From the NCBI GenBank assembly GCA_025618425.1, contig CM046836.1, positions 27,608,790-27,672,789 of the forward strand: a stretch of DNA of 64,000 nucleotides, read 5' to 3'. The stretch is from Heliocidaris tuberculata. Lineage: Eukaryota > Echinodermata > Echinoidea > Camarodonta > Echinometridae. Shown here one piece after another: positions 25,730-37,700 of the stretch; the stretch's first letter is position 1; each line of letters starts with the position of its first letter. The notes beneath the pieces are model-generated. The model was not told where the DNA came from. It saw nothing but the letters and a program-made list of their open reading frames with translations, and searched no databases. A program made the translations under genes and the position numbers.

Positions 25730-28700
25730 TCTTAAATCTGTAGAGTGGCAGATGGATGTACTCTATTGAGAATGCTTTCCCCGGTGCTCAGTCGGTGACC
25801 CTGTCAATCTATTCGAGGACCATTGTTCGAGAAGAAGAAGAAGAAGAAGAAGAACCAATCGTCGTCGAATCGGCCGTCGGTAATTCAGTTATAAATCTGT
25901 CTTCGCGGTTGCAGCCCCTGGTCGCCTTCGCACAACTAAGGAAAGGTTTCCGGCCTGTTGTGAAGGCAATCGTCCGTGCTGTCATTGAAAGACCTGGCGG
26001 CTATCCTCCAGAAATTATACAGCTTTTTGACGATGGTGCAGGTAAAATACTAGCTAGAAAGAATAATTCGTTGTGATTTTAGTAAGTCACTTATATCACT
26101 TTTGTGCCTAAGATTGTTTACGGAGCATTGTTTTAAATCTTATGTTGCAAGGGCAACCTTCGCGATGCAAAGGACGAGAGTGACGTACTTCAGCCGACTG
26201 GCTGAAAATGGCATGATTTGATGACGTCACAATATGCTGATGATTAAGCAATTATTTTCTATTCTTCTGTATGACACAGGAGCCGACACAACAGCTAACG
26301 ATGGCATCTACTCTCGCTTCTTTACAAACATCACTGGGATGGGTTTCTACGGCATTCGTATAGAATCCGAGAACGATGGTTCAGCCATCATTTTGACGAG
26401 GGCTCGATCAGGAATCTCAAGGGTTCAAGCTTCGATTAGAGTGACGGGTGATGGACAGATATTATCTGCAGGAAACGTTGGTAGGAAAATATATCATGCA
26501 AAAGCAGTTGTTGTTATGAAGTATAGCCTAATTTATGAAAACCATACTCAAAGAAACCTTCTTTTTGTTCCCCTTTTTTTTATTGAGTGCCAAAATCATT
26601 TAATTTTTTTCGAATATTAATATAAGACCAGAACCTTACTACATTCTTGAAGTGGGATTCATAGAATGCATAATGTTTGTGAAATTTAGGACTTATAGTA
26701 AGTACACTAATTTTGCCAAATCTCTTGGCCATGGTCGGGTGCCTGGAAAAATGAGGACATCTTTATTCCTTCAGTTTGAGAAGCCAGCTTTTGATAACTT
26801 TTAATAACATTTGAAATGATCTGGCAGAGGTTATAACTTGCTTTTGAAAAGTGTCAGCACAATCATAAGTTGTAAGTTACTACCCCCAAAACATGTTATC
26901 AGAAGTCGGAGTAAAGCAGAGCTATTCATTTCGTCAAATTTTGCCCTCTTTCCTACATAGTTCTCTACTTTAGGGAAACCCAATTCTTTCTATTCCATGA
27001 TTAATCACTGTAACAGTATTTAAGCTAGTTAACTTTTTCTTTTCTTTTCTTTCAGGGTAGTTTTACCCCAGAAGGAGTATAACCGAAACAGAATTATCGA
27101 AAATTTATCATTTTTGCTTGATGTTGATCAAAGTTTGCCAATATGCGTATTGCCTTTCAGTGATCCACACTTCTTGTTCATTCAAATTAATGTTGGGAAA
27201 TGTAAGCTAGACTTGTGATGTAGGCAGCATAGAATTACCCTTTCATGACATCTGTTTCAGGTTCTTACGAAATACGCCTTCCTGGGGTTGACGCAAACCA
27301 ACCGCTGCTAGGGGAACCCGCACCCTCTTTTACAAGAAGTTCATCGGCGGGTTCAACCACGATCACGGCCCTCCCTGAGGGATTCACACCGGGCCAGGAC
27401 TTGTTCCCACCTAACAGAGTCCAGGACCTACGGGTATTAATGACCCATGTGGAAAATCTAACTTTGGTTCTGTCTTGGACGGCTCCCGGTGATGATCTAG
27501 ACGCAGGAACTGGTAAGTTGGATTTGTTTAACATAGACCAACCACGAAAAACATACACTGGTTAATATTACTCTATCAAATTTTGAATACGTATATGTAA
27601 TGTCACAGAATCACAATTAAAACAGGGATATGATTTGGTTAATGGTTTGTTTACTTGGTTATTTTTTTCTTCAACAAAATACGTCATAGATAGTATTGGC
27701 CAAATGTATGTAGCAGAAAAATTAAAGCTTTTTTCATTATGTTAACAGCTTCGTCGTACGACATAAGAATGGGTAACTCCTCCAGGCAACTCCTGACATA
27801 TTTCACCAACACAACGCAAGTCAATTCATCCAATATCCAAGTGGGGACCCTAATATCACCTAAGCCATTCGGGTCATCGGAAACCTTTGTCATCATCGTC
27901 CCTGACATGCCCGAGTTGGAGTCCTTTTCGTACAGTTTCGCCCTCCGCGCGACGGACGATGACGGCCAGATGAGCCCGGTGTCGAATGTGGCCATAGCAA
28001 CATTCAGACGAGTTGTTCCTACTGCGCCCTGTGCTGATGTATTTTGTTTGAATGGCGGAGAGTTGCTCGAGTCAAACTGCACTTGTTCATGCACAGAGGA
28101 CTTTCAGGGAAATATGTGTCAACGTATGTAGACCAGTTTTCACTTTGAGATGACCTTGTTAACATATCTAAAATCTGTTTCAATATTGTAAATATTTTAG
28201 TATTGTTGGCGATTTTACTATCAAAAGCATGTATACAATCATGGATTATAGTTTTGAAATGACTTTTACAAAGTGGGGTGAATACAGTTGTAATTTTCCA
28301 TTGACGTTTTGGTAATTCAACTCATTCAACTCAGTTTCATTTTTACTTTGATAAGAATTTGAAAATTTCAACTTTCATCAGCTACAATAATAAAGAAAAA
28401 GGGAAAAGAGGGGTAACAAGAATTTGAATGAACAAAAAGAGTCTAAAAAATCATTAAAATTCATATTTGATTAAGTGCCATATTTATACGTTAAAGCATA
28501 GTCAAAATAGGGGATGTAAGTAGACGTCAATGCTTTTTTTTTTTAAGTTTTCGATATAGGGAATAATTAACATATTATAAACATGTCTGGTCAATCTTTT
28601 ATTTATTTATTTTTCTTTCTTTTTCCACTTTATCTTCCTAGATAACAAATCACAACTGCGAAATGGTGTGCAGATCAACTTTGAAGCCAACATAACCCAG

Positions 28701-31700
28701 GTATCTTACAGTGAATACCACCTTTGGAATCACTTATTCCTGCTTTTTGATCATGATGGTGCAGAACAATCATGACAATATCTTGGATGTAACGAGAATT
28801 AAAACAATTTTTTTTTAAACCCGGAAAAACAAATATTTGCATTGTTCAATGACACAAAAAGATAACAGACAATATCAAACTTTTTTTTTAAAGAAGTGAA
28901 ACAGCTCTCTTTTTTCCGAAACAGCGGCACTAAGAGGATTTTAGGCTGGGTCCTACCTCTCCGACAACTACATACCTTTGTGATTGCACCCGGTCCATTT
29001 CCGTGTAATATAATGTAATTTAATGTAATCTTTTGTACGGTGTGTTGTCAATCTGATCAGTTTCGTTGGTGTGACTGGGTATAAAGGGCTGGTCACATTT
29101 GTCCGATAACGATAACTATAATTTCCGTTAAAGGTACACCCTACTATATGGTGTGTACGTGTCTGTTAATAGAAGAGCAGCTCTAGGTTGAACCTTGAAC
29201 GAAAATCTTGTTATCGTTATCGTTATCGGACAAATGTGACAAGCCCTTTAGTTATCGCAGTCGTTTGTCCCACATGTCTGATTTTAAATGCTAATGAACC
29301 TTTACCATATTGGAGTCAAGTATATAGTGTTTGTATTTTTATTTTTTTGTATTTGTTTTTAAAATAGTCATTTTCATTTGAAGTGTGGGATTCGGCCTTA
29401 TTATTGTCTTAGTTGGAGTTTTCATTACGATTCGAAGAAACGTTGCTTTAATAGTTAGTGTGACCAACGTGATGCTTATGACTCATCAGACCGGTCATTT
29501 CTTTGGGAATCAGTACATAAGACATGTATGCAAATACCCATTGCTATCTCAAATGGATGTTTACTTTTGATTTTTCTTCTTCTTCTTCTTCTTCTTCTTC
29601 TTCTTCAGTATGCTTATCATGCTCACATATATCTTTAGCTTTTTTATCAATATTGATATTACAAAGAACGTAGCTTGGAAAATCCGTCAGTCCGTCATTT
29701 TATAGAGCATAATTAAAGAGAGAAATGTGATAATATTCTTATACTGAAATAACTGCGCCTTCTCGCTTCAATACCCTCATCCCATCTCCCCATTCTGGAG
29801 TGTGAGCAACTTCAGACTCCTCTCATCAGTGCAGCAGCTGATCAACTGAATGCCTATTGCCAGAGTAATTTTGCAACGTGTTGCCCTAGCGGAGGTGTAG
29901 GCACTAGGTGAGTTATGTATAAGCTTGGAATAGCAGACCTATTGTTATAAATAAATGTTTAATTTTATCAATGTTTTAAACAAGAACTTGTGAAAATCGA
30001 TAATCTGATGTAAACAAAAATAAAAATAAAAATAAAAAGCGGGGTAAATTTACCGATTCCCATCCCGCTTTTTAAAAAAGGTTTTTGTACTTTTATTATT
30101 CGCTATAATGCTGGCTGTAACTGAGTACATTTGCAATTGTTGACTTTTTTTAATTTGTAGACCACAGGGTCAGTATGTGACAGAAGAGAATGTAATGGTA
30201 GCGGATGGCTATCCAACACTACCAGAACAATCGAACGGATGCTATGTGGTGCTTTATGCAGTCCAACCTGTCGAACCAGCGTTATGTGCTGCAAGTGGCT
30301 CAAATAAACGTCGCAAAAGAAGTTTTATGGAAATACATCGAGCAAGGAGGCAGTTGCCAGGTTAGAAAATAATTATATTTGATTGTCGGTGGGAGTCTTG
30401 GGGGTAACCTCGCTAGTCATAAGGACCGCTATCCATAACGCGTGACTAAATGAATAGCGGTTTTGTACGAATAACGGTCCTTCTGAATAGCGAGCAAATC
30501 ATAGACAAATTACCTCGCTATTCATAAGGACATCCATTCATAAGGACCACTATTCATAACTACTCATAACGACCGCTATTCATAACACGTGTTAAATAAA
30601 TAGCGGTTTTCTATGAATAGCGGTTCTTATATGAATAGCGAGCGGACCCCGGAGTCTTAAGGCCACCGCACACTACACGACCTGAGGTCGTACGACCTAG
30701 AGGTCATACGACCTAGTCCACGACCTCGCAAAAATTCAACATGCCAAAACCTGGGACCTGATCGTGCGACCTGGTCCTACGACCTGAAACTTGGGTGTTT
30801 GGTGACGTCATACCGTAGTTCGGAAGGTCGTACGACCTCAGGTCGTGTAGTGTGCGGTGGCCTTTAGTTTGAATAAAATGCTGAGTACGTCCGGTCAGGA
30901 AATCGCCTTAAGAAACTACGTAATTACTAAATAGTTGACGACTTAGTAAATACGTGTAACTGTGTATTGTGAGGTTCGGAATCTTAAAACTTTGATCACA
31001 TTTACAAAATCTTGTGGAAATCATACTAGGCGATGAAAAGACTTAAAACACAGATTAAGGTATATTGAACCTACACAGACTGAAGTATCAAAAATTGGTC
31101 CCCATTCGCCACCCCCCCCCCCCCCCCCCCCATTCGTAATTGAAATACGAGAGCGTTTCAAGAGCAATGCAACTATGGCATTTACTCCGCAGTAAACTAT
31201 CACAAATTATTTCAAACTTTAAATGGAAGTCTTTAGGTATCAATTCGTTTTTCCCCCATTTTGTTTGTTTGTGTTTTTTAAAGTTTGTATTCACCTTACG
31301 CAGGAAGTTTGTTTCAAATATCATTTTCATAGGCCTAGCAGAACCCATAAGAGGCTCACCTCAGATAAAGGAAACGTGTAAAACTGATTCCATTGCTAAA
31401 TAAACATTATATAACCCTACCACATTGGCTTAATGGTAAGACACTGTAGTGCAATGAACGCCTGAGTTGAGCAGTGGATTATAAAGATCCGGTATGAAAC
31501 ATTACGTTACATGACTGAAGAACTAGTTGGTAGGTAACTTGATTTTTATGCCCAAACAAAACAAAATGATATGTTCATTTTGTCTTCAACAGAAGAAATG
31601 GTTTACGTACCTCAGGACATACTCTACGCTGCTCTGTCATCAGGAGAAGAAACTTTAATGGAGGCTTTGGGTATAAACATCCTGAATATCACACGACCTC

Positions 31701-34700
31701 AAGTAGATGGTGATCCCCTGATGACACCAGCCACTGTTCCAGCCTACCTGATCGGAGTTGCAGTGGCCATTGTGACCTTCTTTGTTATTGTCGCCCTGTG
31801 CCTATTTGTGTGTTGCGCGAGAGCGTAAGATGATTTTTTTTTCCTTATCTGATATGAGGGTGGCACCCTGGTGATTTGACTTCGCCTCGTGCGGATATTT
31901 TATGCCCCTTGCGCATGAGGCGTCATTTTCATTGAAGCTATTGACTGTATTTAGTCCTTGATTGATTCAAGGGCATGTTTTTTAAGGGCAGTAAATGTAA
32001 TCATTTTGAAAAAAGAAAAACATCAAATAAAACTTCATAATTTTCTCTTTTTACATGACACGTCATGCGTAAAAGAAAACTAATGGTGTATGCCAGGGAA
32101 CAGGAGAAATGAAAACGTGCTTGATTTTTGCCTAAATGAGTGGAAAGTTGAGTGAAAAGCCATTCAGCTTTCCTGACCTAGCAGCTGACAATGGACTTAA
32201 TACTTGGGTGAATTAACAGAAACAAGGGGAATAAAAAGGAACATTAGAGGTGAGTGGGGTATTAAAAGGCTGGAAATTAAGCAAACCATCATTAGCTTGC
32301 CTGACCATGCAGCTGACCACAGAACAAAGGTGACCGCCCAGCTCAAAACCCACAAAAAGTCGCAAGGCAAGATTCTCTGTAATAGGCCAAAATATTCAGT
32401 TTGGGCTTCAAAAATCAAAATTTAGAAAATTGGCTTATTTGAAAGGGTAACTCTTCTACCTACTGTCAAGATATGAAGTCATGAAATTCAACCAAACTCG
32501 AGATATAGGCGTATTTTTAAGACCATTTTTTTCGCACCGCCGAGAGCTCTCTTGAGCTGAACAGCGATCGGAGCCGTGGCTCGTTGCTAAGGTCAAGCCG
32601 TAACCCAGATTTCCCGCGAAAGGTTGGGTCAATCATCCGCTTTCGTTTCCGTCCAGATCAATGCTTCCATAGAGTGAGTTTACCGTCGAATTTCGGGGTT
32701 TTTATCTTGATTTTATGCTTGATTTTATGATAGTTCTTTAGAAATATTCATCGATATCCTCGTCTTAGTTTTGGGGAGAATTTGACTTTTAACGGCATGA
32801 TGCCGGGTTTCCACTGTACAGGCCACAACGGCAGCCGTGCCCGTGGAGAGCGTACCACTGACAGCGTCACCGATCGCGATGCACAGGTAGCTCGGGCAGT
32901 GAACGAGTCAATCCTCCGTGCCCGCGGCTCGGGGAGTGGGGCGGGAGGAGACGAGGTGAATTTGACTGCACTGTTTATGGAACATTTTGGTTCGGAAAAC
33001 GATGATGTCATACCCAACAATGACGAAAAAATGGACATAGACGATGATGAAGAAGAGGCTGAAGGTGTGAGATGTGGTGGCAATGAATGTGATAGTAATG
33101 AAGTGGGAGAGTTTTATGTGTGAAATTATTTGATGAACTTTTTAAAGATGAAGTGGGAGAGTTTTGTGTGTGAAATGAGTTGAAATTAATAAAGATAGTA
33201 ATGAAGAGGGATAGATGAAATGAGTGAGATGAAAGAGTTGCATTTGTGTAAACGAATGATGTATCAGGAAAGAGAATCATAACAGGAAAAGAGAATCATG
33301 AACTCTTTTCTAATCCTAGTTTAAAAATGCAGATGCCACTGTTCAGGATCCGGATTTTGCTGAATTCTAGAATTCTGTACACAAAGTAAACATAGTTCAA
33401 GAAGAAAAAAATAAAAATAAAAATAATCTTTAAAGTCTTTGTAAGATTTTCATGCTTAAAAATAATACTTTTTGTAATTTTGAAACAAAACTGGGGGCTT
33501 CGTGAAGCACTGGTCCTTATTTAAACTCCAGTCTTGGCTTCATCCCTGAATCTCCAGTCATAATACACTCTTGAAAACATTCAGGAAAATTATAATGGCG
33601 CCCACTGGCATCCTGTTAAAGATGGAAAAAAAGCAGTTAATCCTGAGGGTTCTTGGTGAAGTTGATCAATGGAAAGGATGATGACACACACCTCCATACA
33701 ATAGAAGTAGAGTCCCTTTATTGATTTTATTCCCTTCCCCCACTGTCAAGTTTCCCCTTGATAGAGTCCCTTTCTTCCCTTCACACAATGCCAAGTTTAG
33801 CCTTTCATAACTCCTGAACTGAGCTAGATAGGTGACTGTAAATTTACATGATGAAAGGATAGAGTATCATTGTCGTCTGTGCCAAAAATCAATAAAATCC
33901 AACAACCCCTTCATACCGGTTGCTATGGACTTTTGATTTAGGTTTTCAGCGGATCTTGCGCACCTCATGCTTGAGTGATCCTCCAACTTCAAACCCTGTT
34001 TTCTCCTTATTCTGTGAATCTCTTCCTCAAATTCTTCTACATTGAATCGAATCGTTGTATGGGTTATAGTTTATCAATTTTTGACAAGCTATATCTCATT
34101 TTAAAGCTTAATATCTGCTCTTTCAAACTGTATAGAAAACTCAAAATTCCTTTTTGCCGACTTTTTGTGGGTTTTGAGCTGGGCGGTCACATTAAGGGTG
34201 TTCATCGTAACAAAATCCTCTTCCGACCTGGCAGTTCTTCTTCTACGAGATCGACCCTTGTTGACATTGAAGCTCGTCTCTTCCTGCTGATTTTTTCTTA
34301 CGTTTCTCCATAACGTAAACTTCGCAGGAACGTCCACATCTGGATATCTCTCATGGAAGGCTGCAGCAACTTGCTGCAGACTCTAAGAGCAAGCCCATTC
34401 CGTTACGATGAACACCCTTTGGTAGCACCAATTTTCATTGTTTTAATTCTATCATGCGTGAGTTATGAATAATACGTTGTGCATCAAATGAAGGAAGAGA
34501 ATCAGAGCTTCTCATACATTAGCCTCTAGCCGAGGCCTCTTGCTGCAATCCCATGTGTTGCATTCCCCTGTAAACGGCTGCCAACGAGAACGGCTGCCAA
34601 CGAGACTACGAGGCGCGTCAGCGCCGAGGCCTCTACTCACTTGCCCGTTGTACTTAACACTAACAACAACAATTCTTTTTATTTTTATTGAAAACTGAAC

Positions 34701-37700
34701 ATCTACAGGAGCGGTAGATCTTAATATGCGAAAAACTTTTGATTGACACTGTGGTACTCCCACTCATCTCTCCTTCCACCAATCAGTGAGCGGGACAGAC
34801 TCCTACTACTAAATATTATTTTTTTTAAATTCACCAATCAGTGACCAGACTTTTGCCTTCCATATTAAATATTCATAACACATCGTGTCATCATGGCGGA
34901 GACTTGTCGCGAAAAAAGGTTGACCAGGGCCCTCTTGCATAAAAAGTTGTGTTTAATCGCAACTCAAAAAAATAAACGCAACTTGATTTTCAACCAATCA
35001 GGATTGTGTATTTTGGACTTGCGTTTAATTTTTTGAGTTGCATTTAATCGCAACTTTTTATGCAAGAGGGCCCAGAAGCCTTGAATTTGCTGCGAAAAGC
35101 TCAAAATACCACATTTCAAGGATTTACAAGATGAAGCCATTAAGAGTGAATTGAATGGGAGAGACGTTTTTGTAAATCTTCCCACCGGCTATGGAAAGAG
35201 TGCCATATATCAAGCTCTTCCTCTGGCTATGTACCGATTTCATGCGGACAGGCCCCACCATTTCGGACGAAACAAGCCCCGCTGCGCTGGGCGCAGTAAC
35301 CGGGTGCTCACCGCTAATACTTTAAGTTGCTGTGCAAAATAATGGTTTACGCATGTATACTTTCGCATGGTCACTAAATCGCGATTGCAAATCACAGAAG
35401 TCCTTGGTCCTCTGTGACAGGCTAATTTACCTTTATTTTCTTTCCAATGCGGTACCACGCGTTTTGGTTGGAGTGTCATCCATGATTTCATCCCATATTT
35501 TCACTCGAAATTGCAAAATCAAACAATTAAAGCTCATGTACAGTATTGGTAGCCAAAAAGGAAATTGGAAAGAAACACGTTAAATATAGTCTCATGTTGT
35601 TCTCCTTGTATCAAAAGATGTCTGTAAGAGATCATTTGGTATTCCATCTATGATTTCTGGTGAATTTCAGTGTAAATATCTGTAAGGAATGCTTGATCAC
35701 TGCCATTATGCTAGGACCCTTCTACCCCGACGGTTCCCCGCACAGCAATCTTGGGGCTTCGCAGAGAGACAGCGTGTGTGTACTGTGTAGCTACTCATCA
35801 TTGGTTTTACACGTGTGTTTATATACTATTAATACATGGTTGGGAGTGCGTTAGTGCGATCTGGCAACACAAAGGTTTTTTATCGTGGTCTACTAACACA
35901 CGAGGCGTAGCCGAGTGTGTTAGACACCACGATAAAAACCTGCGTGTTGCTGGATCGCACTAACGCACGAACTCACAACCATGTATTAATAGTTTTATAA
36001 AACGGGTCTACAATTTTAGTGTTTTCTTACAATCTTAGTGTTTGATCCGGATTAGCCGTGCGTTAGTCCCCTCAGCTCGCCGTGCGTTAGTACTTTTTTT
36101 TTGCACGGTCACGTGGTGTTATTTGACCAATTAGGATGTCTACATTCTTGAACCCGTTTTATAACAGTGTATAGCACATGCTGCTATACACTGTAAACAC
36201 ACGTGTATAGCACATGCTGCCTTTGTTGGGATTTTACGTGCCTGTCCCGGCACATAAATTAGTTTTGCCTCTTATTTGTTTAATATTAAACTGTAGGAGG
36301 CGAAATCTTCACAGTGTCTTAGTATTCCTAGCATCTTGCTATTTATCAACAAAAATTGAAGAAATCTGACGAACAGTTTTTGAGGGCTTACCAAAACTTT
36401 ACATGACCTTTAACTTATACCAACTTTCCTCAAATCAGCTGATCGACTCAACACATGCACACGTCCACGCGAGTAAACATGCACAAAGGTATAATACAGT
36501 GATTACAATCACAGTTGCTCCTACGCAGGGAGAAATATATTTTATTTTTCAACTAGGACTCAATAACAGCCATTATTTTTTCGGCAAAAATGCTATGAAA
36601 TATAATTTTATAATGTAAAAGTATGAATATTTGTTCAGATAAATGAAAAAAAAAAAGAGTTTTGTTTTTTTATTACTTTATTACGTAAAGTAGTTCCCTC
36701 TAAAATAATGGACGAGTTCTTCGCCAAACACACAGCTCATTGGTCAGAATGCGTGAAGACAGCAAATCGCATATAATCTGCATACAATTTGTGACGTATC
36801 ACTACCTTATTTATTTTAATACTGCATATTCAATTAGGGGGCCAGTTAGTAGAGGCCTCGGCGCTGACGCGCCTCGTAGTCTCGTTGGCAGCCGTTCTCG
36901 TTTACAGGGGAATGCAGCAAGAGGCCTCGGTTAGAGGCTACTCATACATGTATATCTCATTAAGGATTTTTTTTCGTTATGACGGAAATTTTCTGCCATG
37001 AAATCCAGTTTCCTTTTATTCTGGGACACACTGTATATGTTACATATGGCGAGTAAAAGACCACACTAGTTGCTGACGCAGTCCTACATCAGCAAAATGA
37101 CACCTGGGGGGGGGGGGGGGTGGGGGTGGTGGTTTCATCAAGTTTCTTGTCAGTGATTTTTAAGGACAAATTTGCTCTCAGCCAATCAGATGCAAGGATT
37201 TCAGTAGCTTATAACAGTTATTGCAACTTGTCATTGATGACAAGTTTTATGAAACAAGGCCCTCGTTCTCAACTGACATTAGCATATACTCCTGCGGAAA
37301 ACTTATTATAACCCTGTGTCAGGTCATTCAAGATAGATCGTCGAATGAATTGCAGCGACACTGAATGCATAAGAAAGCATGCTATTACTAACAAAAACAA
37401 AAACAAAAATGAAATCAGTATAAGGAGGTAGATGGCACTGTCAGTGTAAAAATAGGGGGTTTTAATTCAGCAGCAATGAAAGTCATCCAGGTATCAGCAA
37501 ATTAAATGAACATTAAAAAAACCTATATCTTTGTTTTATCCGTGTTAGAAAAATCGTCTTACAAAACCAAACGTTTGTTTTGTCTTTTTAGATCTGTCAG
37601 GAGAGAGGCTTTGAAAGAAAGAAATGTCCACCGCAGCCGAGAGATTAACTATGGACCGAGTAAGTACATGCATATCTTTGTATTGAAAAACAATAAGCCA

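Larger units (their letters stand above)
34520..36940. mobile_element. 2.4-kb TIR transposon-like element with 9-bp target duplication and RecQ-like helicase fragment
   Basis: Ends are inverted over about 105 bp: TAGCCTCTAGCCGAGGCCTC at 34520 against the complement of GAGGCCTCGGTTAGAGGCTA at 36921-36940, continuing through GCTGCCAACGAGACTACGAG, then GCGCGTCAGCGCCGAGGCC. CTCATACAT is repeated at 34511-34519 and 36941-36949, a perfect 9-bp duplication, the size typical of Mutator-like elements. The interior holds a helicase-like fragment and nested fold-back elements. No DDE transposase is visible, so it is probably non-autonomous or a composite. Lies in CLCA-A intron 19. Confidence 0.78.
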
